A DNA stretch of 64,000 nucleotides from Dermanyssus gallinae (lineage: Eukaryota > Arthropoda > Arachnida > Mesostigmata > Dermanyssidae): the NCBI GenBank assembly GCA_003439945.1, contig QVRM01000313.1, positions 976,495 through 1,040,494 of the forward strand, in the 5' to 3' direction. The notes beneath the pieces were generated by a model. That model was not told where the DNA came from. It saw only the letters and a list, made by a program, of their open reading frames with translations, and did not search any database. Positions 1 through 22,784 of this stretch are shown in pieces (the stretch's first letter is position 1; every line of letters begins with the position of its first letter). The translations under genes and the position numbers were made by a program.

Positions 1-504
1 CAAAATTAAAGCCATTTTTTAAAAAGAGCGCGTATAGTCCACCGCATTAGCCGCAACCGGTTTGTCTATCTGTTGGCCTTAACACCACTTATTGCGAAGG
101 ACCTCAGACTTACGCTTTACCGAGGACAAAGGCCTTCGAGAACCACTTTGCTGAATAGGATTACAAGTTTGCGGATCTAAATTGACGTTAAAGGATTACT
201 GCGATAAACACTAACGAATAGAAGCTCGTATTGTAAAAATAGGTACCTTATTGTCGTACCTTATTACTGTGTTTGCAATATATGGATTTCATATGAAGTT
301 GTGCCTTAAAACGGGTTTTATGAAATATCGACCTGAGTATGCATGCAAGCTAAATAGAGAATTGTATGAGCTGTAGAAAAATTTAATACAAATATGTATA
401 AACCAAATACTCGCTTATAAATCAAATATAAATAAAATGTGAAAAACTTGACTTGCCAGGTCATAATACAGCTTTATGTATCTTTTTCTGTCGCATTGCA
501 ACAG
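1..504. other. No recognisable gene; presumed intron of CD36-like copy A
   Basis: AT-rich sequence with no convincing coding stretch. The last bases form a pyrimidine-rich acceptor ending in AG at 503-504, just before the first recognised exon of the CD36-like gene, so this is probably intron. Confidence 0.5.
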
Positions 505-12280
<11,776 letters not shown>

Positions 12281-12448
12281 GTATGTATTTTACTATACGT
12301 TTAACGTCAGCGTTTTAGTAGTACCTTGTACGTAGTAGCATTCACGCTAAAACCAATGTATAACTTACGTACTATTTTTGACAGAAAAAATAAACTTAAT
12401 CCGATATTTGAAATTAAATATTTGAACAATTTATTGAACGTTCTATAG

Positions 12449-12553
12449 GTCAGTTTCGTATCTAAGAAAAGAGCGGCTTTAGATAAAAATGGTACATACG
12501 GTTTACCGTATCCATTGGTAGGTGAAACGCATCTCGGAACGCCGTTAGAATGA
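12449..12553 (+). CDS. Possible terminal exon of CD36-like copy A (tentative)
   Basis: Acceptor AG 12447-12448 (TTCTATAG). It is in phase 0 with the previous exon and would add VSFVSKKRAALDKNGTYG and a short tail to a stop at 12551-12553. If real, copy A would end without a transmembrane segment. There is no similarity to copy B exon 36236-36442, so this may be chance. Confidence 0.25.
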   Translation, partial: VSFVSKKRAALDKNGTYGLPYPLVGETHLGTPLE

Positions 12554-13019
12554 TTTGTTCTATTCTGCTCGAAAATATATTATTATGCATAAATTTTGAA
12601 CAAACATATAGATAAATACATTTATTTTTTTAATTATTTATATTTATTCAAGTGTGTTATTTATGTTTTTTTTTCTGATGTACAAACGTCGAAGTGAGCC
12701 AATGTGTTTTCGGCGGATTTCGATTAGTGCGGCGTTACCTGGCTTGTATTCCACGGCCTGACGGCAGTGACCCAGTCGAATCGCCTTGACCTTGCGCTTT
12801 GTGTGAGATAAGTGTTTCATTGGTGAATCGTGAGATACCGTTTAACTCGTCGTGTGATGTAGTTATTGTTGCTCGTGCACCATAACAGCCACGTTTTACC
12901 ACGTCTCCCGCTCCGTCAATTTAGACAGTAGAACCGCTCAGACGATAGACCATTCCACGCACCTGCACGCTCTTCGATTGGCCCCGGTTGGACAGTTTAT
13001 AAGCAATCACTTTGTTATG
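12554..13019. other. No recognised feature
   Basis: AT-rich at first, more mixed from 12700. I searched for a transmembrane-coding exon with a phase-0 acceptor and found none. Confidence 0.4.
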
Positions 13020-14890
13020 CTAGCCTGGACATAGCAAACGTACAGCTCGATCATTTGCTAGCGGTATAGGCAACCAATTTGAGGGTGTTGATTACGCGGG
13101 TGTCGTAAAACGAAAAGGTCTGGTGCCGGAGAATCTCATGCCGTAAAAGCAGCAACTTTATTTACCCCCCGCCCCCCCCCCCCCCATCGATGTGGTTCAG
13201 AAGCTCTCACGCCTAACGGACGTAGATGATATGCTGTTGACCGCCTCTTACTCAAGGCTTGATATCTATAAAAACCAAGCTGTAGAAAAATATGGTCAAT
13301 TACGAATGCGTTATAGCTTTAACTGGAGCTTTTATCGTTTAATAGCAATCTCAGGTTATCATAATGACGTTAAATCACATTACTGCATGGCGATGACAGA
13401 GCATGACTTTGTCGGATTCTTTATAAGGTGCCGGCTGAAGCCTTACGTCCGGGCATAACACTGTGACTACGGTAGACCCTTTGGGGCCTAATAGGGTTTC
13501 CTGTCACTAATTGGGCAGCACCTTCGCTAGGCGAGGCCACCGCAGACATGTCACAGTCAAACATGGAAGCCCAGGTATTATACCTATTGATAACGTAGCC
13601 GTAAGCAAGTCTAATCTCAACCTCACGAAGAACATCCAGGCCATCGTTGAAAATGGAAGACTGTTACGCATCCCGCCTAAACTACTCAGGAAGTCGGTGC
13701 TCCCTTCCTGTTAGAGGTGTATTCAAGGGATACCTTAGACCATGAGGACGTTGCCCAGCTCCGGTCTTTTTTACTCGCTTTATTCGTTTTGAGGTTACCG
13801 AAGCTACAGGGCTCCCTGGCAACGATCATCATGAATAACGTTGGCTCACACAAATTTTTCTGCCTACTGAGGGTGAGTCGGGCTGAGCTGGTGCTGAGTG
13901 GAATCAATCGATCGATCATGCGAGTCGTATCGGCCAAGCTATCGGACGGGACGTGTCAAGGGCAGCTCGCCACTTTCTAACAGTCACAACATTATGGTCA
14001 ATTAACTTCCTAACGGAAAAAGCACCCCCTTCCGCGGAACCAAAGCTTGAGTGCCGCCCTGGATTTTATAAGGTCTCGTCTTCTGCAGGAACTTCTCCCA
14101 CCGATTCTAGACCGCTCATCCGGCCCTGGCGAGGATAATCGACATACTGTGACGAGAAGCTTCGCATCCAAGATAATGTTCCCATTTCGGGATTAGGTTG
14201 TTAGCAGTGAAGAAGCAAGATGAAGATTGCGTAGTCCCGTCGCTTGTTTATCGGTAATACATATAATCGCGGCAAAATTAGCAGAGGGACTCGTATAGAA
14301 CTCAGCTGTAGGGCCTTACCATCTGCGTTTCACCGGCAGGGGATGCTGGAACAATGGTTCGCCCTTCTAGGGCATTTATAGATTCTCGGCTTGATCTCTT
14401 CATGCTAGTTTAACATGACATAAAAAACACGCAAGAAAACCTGGATCTTGATAATTGAATGACGGAGTGAAGACTCGATGTTGGTTGTGTCGCCTTTCCT
14501 AGCTAGATTCATACCGGGGCTTGTACTTTCTACGTTCGTTATTCTCCGTGCCAAGGCTAAGCTACGTGTTCAGGGGATTTAATTGCTTAGTTTTCTGGGA
14601 TTACTTAGAGAAACTTAGGTTGAACTGAGCTTTGCGTCGGGATCCATTTTTAAACTGAGACTGCAAGACGAGTCCCTTCTTCAGGCCTTTTTAGTGTTAG
14701 CCAGAGGTAAATTGGGCCCCCTTTCAGACGTAGCGCACCTTGCCCCCTTGCAGTCGGGGGATAGACAAACGGTGCTGAATCTATTTTGGACCCTCGGGCG
14801 GTCGCGAACATCCGGACTATGCTGAAGTGGACTCAGCTGACCGCACTACATCCTGTGGAGTTTTCTCCGGAGACCTCTTTATATAAACCA
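13020..14890 (+). mobile_element. Family RLE retrotransposon, copy 2 (heavily decayed)
   Basis: It opens with CTAGCCTGGACATAGC as in ORF1 of copy 1 (3658). ORF2 finger remains appear as FARRGHRRHVTVKHG at 13523-13567, followed by LLRIPPKLLRKSV. RT-region remains and RAVANIRTMLKWTQ at 14793-14834 match the copy 1 segment near 6784-6825. Large deletions, many stops and frameshifts. The sequence ends about 80 bp before an RLE copy in the opposite orientation. Confidence 0.65.
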
Positions 14891-14975
14891 TACATAAAAA
14901 CAGCTGCTGTACGGAACGTGTTATTTTTTTTTTCTTACAGCAATTTTTATACATTTATTTTTATAATTTCTCTAT

Positions 14976-15990
14976 GTTAGCACTTTGGAGTGGACAAGTG
15001 TCTCCGCGCGAACGTGTGATCACGGGTTCTCTAACCCAGGGTTAGCCCAGTTTAACAATGTGCCCCGAACAGACGCTGCGTTTCCTCGTTGAATGTCGAG
15101 CGACAGCTTCTGACGCAAGAATTCGGATGCCCTCGAGTCTCCTGTCGAAAGATTAAGGCTTTTACCGACCCGCTGAATCAGCTTGAGCGTAAGGGGGCCT
15201 GCAGCTCCCATAGTCTCGAACGCCAACGGATAAAATTCGTGCGGATAATCGACGCTTGAATATTTTCTGCATTTGTTAGCCTCAGCTAACCTGGAGGCAT
15301 GACCTGCTCGGTCCGCACCTGCACCGACCATCGAAGGGGCTAATGAGTCGGTTACAGTTGCGTCCCAAACAAGCATGCGGCCACGCTCAAACGGCGTCAA
15401 AGTCAGACCGTCAGGTCTTTTTCCATCATCCCTCGAAAGACCCGGGGGCTCTAGAACGCACGGAAAGCCGGCGGACCTAAGTGCGCGGCTAAAGGTGTCA
15501 TTTAAAGCGGAGTGACGCGCTCGTCGGCCTGCACTCAACGTGCATGACAGGCCATGATGGGCCAAGGCGTCCACGAAATCACCACAACGACATCGGTGTA
15601 CGCGTCGTCTCGTCGTCTAACAGAGTCCCAATTCGCGGGCAGGGTAGGGCCTGTAACCAAGCCCCAGCCCCTTGACTACTAACAGCTCGTAGCCTGGCTC
15701 TATCAGCAACAGAAGGTGCTCTATTAATCAGGCCTGCTAGTCGCTTTTCATGTAAGCGGGCTGTCCAACTACCCTGGTTAGCCCTATCCTCCGGAGGAGA
15801 ATCAAATAGCAGCGACAATTCTTCGGTCAGCTTTTTAAGTTCAACGTTATAGGCATCCCACCCGTCACTGTCCAATAAAGTTTTAACCCTGTCCGCCGCC
15901 TGGGTCAATGACGCTACGATGGCGGGTCCTGCCATCATGACCGCGTCCGGTATACCTAGACCGCCTAACCATACATTGTACATTTTGTTA
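14976..15990 (-). mobile_element. Family RLE retrotransposon, copy 3, 5'-truncated (endonuclease half)
   Basis: Two adjacent open stretches, 15983-15579 and 15574-15020. They read GLGIPDAVMMAGPAIVASL and LLDSDGWDAYNVELKKLTEE, then HHGLSC (with a gap near the CxCG knuckle), KRPDGLTLTPFERGRMLVWD, GADRAGHASRLAEANKCRKY and SLDIQRGNAASVRGTLLNW. This is the best view of the family's endonuclease and C-terminus. The PDG...LVWDATV plus KCRKYSS spacing fits a PD-(D/E)XK nuclease, with R2 KPD...D...K as the known parallel. The 3' end is CACTCCAAAGTGCTAACATA, shared with copies at 17035, 37120 and 56940. Confidence 0.8.
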
Positions 15991-16047
15991 TAAAATGATT
16001 ACCTTCTTTATTTATCTTTTATGCGATCGTTCTTGACTTAATTCAAC

Positions 16048-16049
16048 TG

Positions 16050-16096
<47 letters not shown>
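16048..16096. repeat. (TA)n microsatellite
   Basis: About 20 TA units. Confidence 0.95.
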
Positions 16097-16097
<1 letters not shown>

Positions 16098-16355
16098 TTT
16101 AGGCAAATTTACCGTCGGACAGGAACAAGCTTTTGTGCGTGCTCAAGCATGGAATATTCATACCTCGGCTAGCACTAGCTGCCTGTCTTTGCTTTCTCAC
16201 GACGTCTGCCCTCCTATGTGGTCTTCTTCTATAAGCACCGAGATCATGTACAACGAGTCAAATATTCCAGACTAAGTCATTAAATATTCCAGCCACTGGA
16301 AGTATAATACTTTGTATTTAATAAATATACGTATAAACAATAAAAAATCTATTAA

Positions 16356-16357
<2 letters not shown>

Positions 16358-16420
<63 letters not shown>
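16358..16420. repeat. (TA)n microsatellite
   Basis: About 29 TA units. Confidence 0.95.
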
Positions 16421-16425
<5 letters not shown>

Positions 16426-16439
16426 CTCACTGCGGTCTA

Positions 16440-17055
16440 TTCCTTCTTAGATCTTGGTTTCCAGCCACGAAATTGACACACCTGCTCGGAATGTGGTACC
16501 TGATCTTATCGCCTGAGCACTTACAGCCACTTAATGCATTTAGCTTAGATACGTTACTAAAAGTTAGGCTGACAGCTGTGACAAGGTATCACGTAATGCT
16601 CCCGGTCTTTTTAGACGGCCTAGGTGTGTCGGACACGGCCATGACATCAGGACTCGCAATTTTCGTCACAATTGCGAGTCAGAGGCCAAGCTACGGACAG
16701 AGTTATAGCATTACTTGATAGTGATGTCTAGGACGTTTATAACGTTGAATTTTAAAGACTTACCGACGGATTGTCGTCGTTATTCGATTCTTCTCTTCAT
16801 GACAGGGCTAACCAGGAGAGTTAGACAGCCCCCTGCAAGAAAAACGACTAACAAACCTGATTAGAACAGCACCCTCCTTTGCTGACAGAGTCAGGCCTCG
16901 AGCGTTTAGTAGTTAAGGGGCTGAAGCTAATGGAACGAGGAAATGCAGCGTCTGTTCAGGGCACATTGTTAAACTGGGCTAATTCTGGGCTAGAAAGCCC
17001 GTGATCACACGTGCCCGAAGAGACAATTATCCACTCCAAAGTGCTAACATAGCAA
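16440..17055 (+). mobile_element. Family RLE retrotransposon, copy 4 (internally deleted)
   Basis: LDGLGVSDTAMTSGLAIFVT near 16609-16670 corresponds to GLGIPDAVMMAGPAIVASL of copy 3. A frame change then gives an ALLDSDV...DVYNVEF stretch. After APSFAD the sequence jumps to ERGNAASVQGTLLNWANSGL near 16930-16990, so the endonuclease core is deleted. The family 3' tail ends near 17055. Lies head to head with copy 3 across two (TA)n tracts. Confidence 0.7.
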
Positions 17056-17229
17056 AGCTATATAAATAAAATAGCAGTAGGTTTAATTTTAAAAAAATCC
17101 ATGGCGCGTAGCAGACAGCTTGCGCTGCGATTTGAAGTTGAATTAAATTATGATTGTATGTACACGTTAGCTCCACAAGAAGTTGTTTTTTTCTAAATAG
17201 TTACGTATTTGTATTGATCCCATTTTGAC

Positions 17230-17253
17230 ATATATATATATATATATATATAT
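17230..17253. repeat. (TA)n microsatellite
   Basis: 12 TA units, at the start of an AGGGT-type repeat element. Confidence 0.95.
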
Positions 17254-17680
17254 TCTAGGGTACGGTCAAGCTCGGTGAGAAAATTATGTTTGCCAATGAA
17301 AAGGATATAGTTCGTATAGAAGTGAGATGATTGTTTAATGCAGTTTTCTGAGATGTGATTTAAGGAGTGGCTGTCTCGTTTTTACGTTTGCAAGATGCAC
17401 GATTGTGAGAGAACGCATTTTTTAATTAAAAAACCGAGCACACCGGCGCATTTGGGCGAAAATGATTGGTCTGCATTGTCTAAATTATACCTGGGGTTAA
17501 CTAAAGTAAGGGCTATTGTGTATATTAGAAAGAGTTCGCAAAATTTGAATTTTACTTTTACATGTTTGAAATTTCACGCCCAGGTTCTCGTTACTTGTAT
17601 GCGTGCACAACCAATACGTTTAGACGTCCATCTTAAATGAATCATTTTGGTACTAAATTAGTAGAGCTAACGTCTGTGAT
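17254..17680. repeat. Decayed TA-flanked repeat related to the two foldback elements
   Basis: Begins after (TA)n with tctAGGGTACGGTCAAG, then GCTCGGTGAGAAAATTATG, resembling GCTCGGCAAGAAAATAATT in the element at 49514. Near 17641 it has TCATTTTGGTACTAAA, matching ATCATTTTGGTACCAAA inside the foldback at 51617-52450. No second arm was found, so only one half survives. Confidence 0.45.
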
Positions 17681-17883
17681 TGCAAAATAACTCAAATCTA
17701 CCAATGTCCATATCGGATGTGAGTGAACACATGCAGCTACTATGTTACTAGTTCGCTTTTTTTGTCAATCAAGTCACTCGTCAAATCCGTAGAAACTCAG
17801 AAAAATGTTTATTGTAGTTCAAATCCTGCTCGAGCGAATGCCCGTCAGCCAATAAGCACATTCGGTAGCGATAGCAAAGCTCT

Positions 17884-18175
17884 CGTTACACGGGTTCAAA
17901 GATACCAAGCGTCTCCCGAATGGTTCCAGTAGCAGCAACTATGCCACTGATCAGATCAATAGGAGACTCAACGGGAGCTGCATAGACTAGAATCTTTAGG
18001 TGGCCACAAAGAAAAAAGTCGAGACTGAATAGATCGGGCCACCGCGGCACCTTGTGGCAAACTTGTGGACCGCCTCAGCCAGCCCGGCGATTGGCAAAGG
18101 TCTCATCTAAATAATTCTGTATCTGAAGGGCGTTATGCGCTGGGGCACCATCGTGCTGGAACTACACCCTCGAGC
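17884..18175 (-). pseudogene. Tc1/mariner-type transposase relic
   Basis: Read on the - strand: FQHDGAPAHNALQIQNYLDE, TFANRRAG, stop, GGPQVCHKVPRWPDLFSLDF, FLCGHLKILVYAAPVESPID, then IRETLGIFEPV and a stop. The HDGAPAH and PDLxxLDFFLxGHLK blocks hold the second and third catalytic aspartates of mariner-like transposases. It is a different lineage from the relic at 8880 (NRWIGRGGP type). Stops and missing N-terminus make it dead. Confidence 0.75.
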
Positions 18176-18338
18176 GAGCACTCTACGGAACATTCCGCTT
18201 TTAGTCGTTATACGGAGCGGCATTTTGTGCGGTTGTGATTAGAAAGGTCGAGCTGAGTGGTGCGGTAATGGAGCTTTGTCAGTAGGACAGCAGCCTCCGT
18301 TAAGCAGCACGGCCATAGAGAGCGTCGGTTGGCACCAA

Positions 18339-18425
18339 TGGCGAAGCAAGCTAAAGACATGGCGGCAATGGCAAAGCAAACTAAAGACATAACGGCAATA
18401 GCGCAGCAAGCTAAAAACGTGGCAC
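18339..18425 (+). repeat. Three tandem 30-bp units
   Basis: Units resembling ATGGCGAAGCAAGCTAAAGA start at 18339, 18369 and 18399 with about 80-90% identity. The reading MAKQAKDMAA is open but short and unlike any family I know. Confidence 0.7.
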
Positions 18426-18726
18426 CAAATAGAAGTTGCCGCCATGAAGACGCCAAGAAGTCACTAAATTCGCGAGCAATCTGTGATATAAAAGGAGGCA
18501 TGAGAATAAATTCGTTAATAGTCGTTAGCGCGAGCCAGAAAGAGAACGTGTGTTGTTTGAGCGAGAGACTCGCAAACTCATAACGGTCGCCGTCTGATCG
18601 TGGGAGGTGGTGAACACCAGTGTCCATGTTCGATTAACGTTCTATTATAAAGTGCAGGCGTTTCTACCGCGTGTATCGTGATAGACCGGTTGACAAAGAC
18701 CGAGAACACTGACATGCACCGGAACT

Positions 18727-18875
18727 AACATTTACTATTTAATTTCTCGACACACCATAATCGCTTATTGATAGGGGAGCGTATCCCCACAGGGGAGCGT
18801 ATCATTAAGTTGGCGCTCATCAACACGTGCCGCTGCAGCATATCGACCAGGTGGCGGTATAACCCTTAGTGGTCC
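18727..18875 (+). repeat. Dispersed repeat, unit 1 of a pair
   Basis: About 148 bp nearly identical to 19855-20009 (about six differences), starting CGGAACTAACATTTACTATT and ending CCCTTAGTGGTCC. It contains its own internal duplication, GGGGAGCGTATC at 18774-18785 and 18793-18804. In this copy the unit runs into GGTTCGAATC (18881-18890), which resembles a Pol III B box, followed by a T-run. Confidence 0.8.
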
Positions 18876-19854
18876 ACGTGGGTTCGAATCGTGGCGGAGT
18901 CTCTTTTCTCTTACTCTCTCGATTATTCGCAATCTGCTCTTGCCATGACGAATCAGTTTAGTTCTTCACAGCCGCTAGTAATCCTGCAGCGCCTACAACA
19001 CAAGTAGGACATATGGTAGCTGTTGATCTTTCAATAAACGCTGTCGTTGCCTATTAAGCATTACGTTAATTACCTCAAGCTGATGTGACCATTCTCACAG
19101 AGTCACGAGATACCTACAGGTGTCTTCTCTGCCATGAGCTCAACATAGAGAAGGTGGCGGTGCACCCGTGATATACCACGCGTTAGACTCTTGTAGGCGA
19201 ACTTACTTTAGTGGCTATTTTGAGCTATATTGACCAACGGTTGGCCTTTCTAGAACAGCGGGTCTAATGCCTAGAGAAGCGGTCAAACAGCAGTACCACA
19301 TCAGAAAAGGGTTATTTTATCTCGGGACCTGTGTGTCAAGGGCGGGGACGAATTGCTTGAAAATATGTGTGAACGTCATTTAGAAGACCAAGGCAAATTC
19401 CCATACTAGTTTCTTTTTTTCCGCTCTGACAACCACAATTTAGACGCTCGTAATGGGCTAAGTTGCCTGTGGCACGATATTGTCTAAATGCATCTATCGT
19501 CATCGCGTTCTCGTACTGGAATTATATAGGTTTTCTCCAGCAGAGGTATGTAGCAGCAGGGCAATGACAGCCACGTCCAACAAATTCAACCAGCACGGCC
19601 AGGGATCGAACTAGCGATTGTTTTGCTAACCGTGGTTGCCATGGCAACGCCCCGTTTCGAAAGGTGCGCCACCGTTTATCTACCACCCTGTCTGCGGGAA
19701 CTGTTTCGCTGTCCTAGAAACAGTCTTTCGAACATTCACAACCGGACATTCCGCGGCCACCATAATGATATACGGACTGTGTCAGTTCGACTACCAGTAA
19801 TTCCCGTAAAATGTTGCGCTTCTATGCTGAAAACTCACAAGTGTGTGAACATCC

Positions 19855-20009
19855 GGAACTAACATTTACTATTTAGTTTCTCGACACACCATAATCGCTT
19901 ATTGAAAGGGGAGCGTATCCCCACAGGGGAGCGTATCATTAAGTTGGCGCTCATCAACATGTGCCGCTGCAGCATATCGACTAGGTGGCGGTATAACCCT
20001 TAGTGGTCC
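19855..20009 (+). repeat. Dispersed repeat, unit 2 of a pair
   Basis: Near-identical copy of 18727-18875, same orientation, 1.13 kb away. After the shared GTGGTCC the flanks diverge, so the B-box-like sequence is not part of this copy. Confidence 0.8.
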
Positions 20010-20204
20010 GGTTAGCAATCAGCAAAGAGAATAAATGATCTCCGCCGCTATCTCATATGCAGTGTGGCTAAGCCAAAAAATTCCTGCTGCAGCGCTATTG
20101 GTGCTCTCAGTGCCTATACACTTAACAAGCTGAAAAAAAGTAAATGGCGAACTAAAGCGTCTACAAGCGTTCAGTTTAATTTAGTTTATCTTTGTCACCA
20201 GGCT

Positions 20205-21000
20205 GCAAGTGCTGCTTCGGGTGACTAATTTAAATGGCTACGACACAGACATAGCCTGGCAAACTGGGAATGTATTGGAAAAGCACGCTGCGAGGTTTCC
20301 CGACATTCCGGAAACGCAGCTTCGATTTGCTGTACAAGCGCCTGGCCAACCTTAAAATATCATAGGCAGTGGGCACTGGCTAGAAAACAAACGAAGTCAA
20401 GAAGAAAATGAAAAAAGGCCAAATCTGTCAGGCTGTGGAACTGCCAAAGACTACCAGGACCAATATGGGACATGTTGTTAATGGCACAACACATGTTGAC
20501 TTTCAGACGATCGTAGGACATGCTCGCCCAAAATGCAACATATAGAGAAGTTCAACAACAAAAACTGCGCAACGCAGTCAACAATTCCAAGTCCTGCAGC
20601 CTCAACGAAGACAACACAAAGCGGAAGAAGCTTAATAGGGACGAATAAACAAGACCGTCTCCAGTTCGGGAAGCTAAGATAAGTATGTAGAAGCCGCAAT
20701 GTAGCACTACGAGACAACTCAGGCCAAGCGCCTGCACGCGTCACTAGTAATAGGACGACGCATAGCATCGTACAGTGGAACATCGAAGGCGTATATTCGG
20801 GGATTTATATAGAACGGCCGTTTTCACGGAATGCATGCAATTGTTTTGACAAAAACATTTGCTACGACAAAAAATGATGTTCAGGGTTTTTATGGCTACC
20901 TCTGTACAGCCAGTGTTCACGAAGCCGGGAGGCCAACGTGAGGTGTTTATGTCTTGCTGGACCGCATGAAAAACATGTTGTAAAGCCACTCACGCCGAGT
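20205..21000 (+). mobile_element. Decayed jockey-like element, ORF1 end and endonuclease start
   Basis: LQVLLRVTNLNGYDTDIAWQ at 20205-20264 is an open stretch of unknown identity, possibly ORF1. From 20764, IVQWNIEG matches IVQWNCEG at the endonuclease start of the element at 24209. It is followed, after indels, by IVLTKTFATT...GFYGYLCTASVHEAGRPT, which parallels VLTKTWATV...HFYAVHCTAQ...GPGRPSGG. It fades by 21000. Confidence 0.5.
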
Positions 21001-22157
21001 GCCAGCGTTCCCAATTTTATGTCGTTAACTTCCTTTCAACGGTAGTAATGGAGTCATTCTGCAAATTGCAGCATCCCAAACAAAATTCCGCCGCATGGCT
21101 TGATTACGAATGTTACACGTTCTGCTAATATTTGTTAAGTCTGACAGCAGCGTCGAGGTCAAATGGATCAACTTGGAATGTTCATTTCGACTTGTGCAAA
21201 AAAAGATCAGTCGTTTACATGTACAAAAAAGGAGGAATTGTTTATTTGTTTCGGTTTTTTTTTCACCATGAATTGGTAGCATAGGGATTACTTATAACGG
21301 TTAGTGATAAAGCACAGGAACAACTCTATATCGCCACTTAGACAGGTAGATTTGCAGTTGTACAATTCCTGGAAATATGCTTCTTGAACACTTCGATGGA
21401 ACGTTTGCCTCTACTAATACAGTTCCTCGGCAAATTCCAATTGCTGTAAAACCTGATGGTAAATGTAAAAAGAATCTAGTAGCTTTTCTAGAGGCATTCA
21501 TCCCTCACAGCACGGTTCTGAAGACTATTGAACAAACGAAAATGAATTCAATTTGGACAAGGTCGGACAAGGCTTCGACCTTGTCCAAAATGAACACCTT
21601 AAAGACACTCTTCATTTGACTTTTTCTCCTTGGAATCTTCAACAAATATTCAGATAAAGACCATGTCTCATAAACATGGCGGGAATGCATACTTAAGGTC
21701 ATCTTATGCCCTATCCTAGCGAGGTATTGCCAAAAGACATTATGAGGTTTTGGCATCGGTGCCCACAACTCGCGTTTTGACATTCCAAAATTTGATAGTG
21801 CTCCGCCCAGTGCTGTACTCCAGAAGCTCGCTATTACAGGCGTGAGCTCTACAACATTAACTCTAATTGCGCGCATTCTTCAAGCAAACCCGACAATCGG
21901 AAGTTGCAGGCAGCATGCGCTTATTAAGCCAATGCTCTGAAGGCACACAAATTTCAACGCATTAGTTAGACCTGTGTTTTAAAGCTGATTGTATTTCAAG
22001 CAATGTAGCTGCTTTAAATAAAGCGTCACTACTGTGGGTCCAAAAAATGTTTAACCCTAAGCGTGATAGGAGATACGATATTTTGTTCTGAACTGCATAT
22101 ATATGCAAATCTTATTAGCCATTTCCTGTCCGGACTGCATGCTCTCGCTCTGACAGT
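21001..22157. other. No recognised feature
   Basis: No protein similarity that I recognise. A small perfect inverted repeat, GGACAAGGTCGGACAAGG beside CTTCGACCTTGTCC (21558-21588), can form a hairpin. Confidence 0.4.
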
Positions 22158-22784
22158 GTGAGCCTCAGCCATATAACGGAAAGCCTTGGCGCTTGGCAAA
22201 GGTCGAGCCAAGTGACTAAGGCAATACACACTAAAACCCTACACATATACGCCTGCCTACTTATATGTGTTTTCCTTAATATGATCCTCCCACCTGCGGG
22301 ACCCTTAACGCAGAAAAGTAAAAATGCACAGGCGGCGGGGAAGTTCCGAAAGTTTCAAACTGTTAGGCTCTATTTGTCGAGTTACGCCGTTACGCCTGAC
22401 AGCGTAAGCTTTAAAGGGCCACATTTCTTCTTTCTAGAGAGTAGAATCGCTTCACTGTTCTGGATAAGCCTGGCGCCTCTCATTCACCTATCAACATTTG
22501 CCGGCGCAATAGTGGCGTATGCTAACCGATATGGTGGGGCATTCTCTCACCGGAGTGTCTCAAGAACGACTTTCTACGAAATACTATTAGACGCACTTTT
22601 TACATCCAGCAACACCACCAGGAACAAATCCCTAATTTTCCAAACAGACTTCTTTGTAAGTTCGGTGTTGGCCATTTCTTTGTGGATGGCCAACAGAACA
22701 GGCCTATGCTTTCAGAATCCAAACTACTTTGCCGGCAACAGTTTGCTTTTTTCGGTAAAAGTTCTCAGAGTCGATCCTCCATGA
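22158..22784 (+). CDS. Unassigned open stretch, 208 codons
   Basis: The longest open frame in this window that I could not assign to a transposable element or the GC-rich array. It has three hydrophobic patches (IYACLLICVFLNMIL; SLFWISLAPLIHLSTFAGAI; FFVSSVLAISLWMA) and several N-glycosylation-type NxT/S sites (SNTTRNKS, ANRTG). No family recognised. Composition and length are compatible with a membrane protein exon, with a relic of one, or with chance. No clear splice sites or Kozak context decide it. Confidence 0.25.
   Translation: MSLSHITESLGAWQRSSQVTKAIHTKTLHIYACLLICVFLNMILPPAGPLTQKSKNAQAAGKFRKFQTVRLYLSSYAVTPDSVSFKGPHFFFLESRIASLFWISLAPLIHLSTFAGAIVAYANRYGGAFSHRSVSRTTFYEILLDALFTSSNTTRNKSLIFQTDFFVSSVLAISLWMANRTGLCFQNPNYFAGNSLLFSVKVLRVDPP

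Noticed and set aside
13020..17055. RLE copies 2 and 4 as one element split by the insertion of copy 3
   Set aside because: Copy 4 begins upstream, in ORF2 order, of where copy 2 ends, so the two overlap and cannot be halves of one element.
18881..18890. tRNA gene
   Set aside because: A B-box-like GGTTCGAATC is present, but no A box at the right distance and no cloverleaf could be drawn. The same holds for GGTTCGATCCC near 43440.
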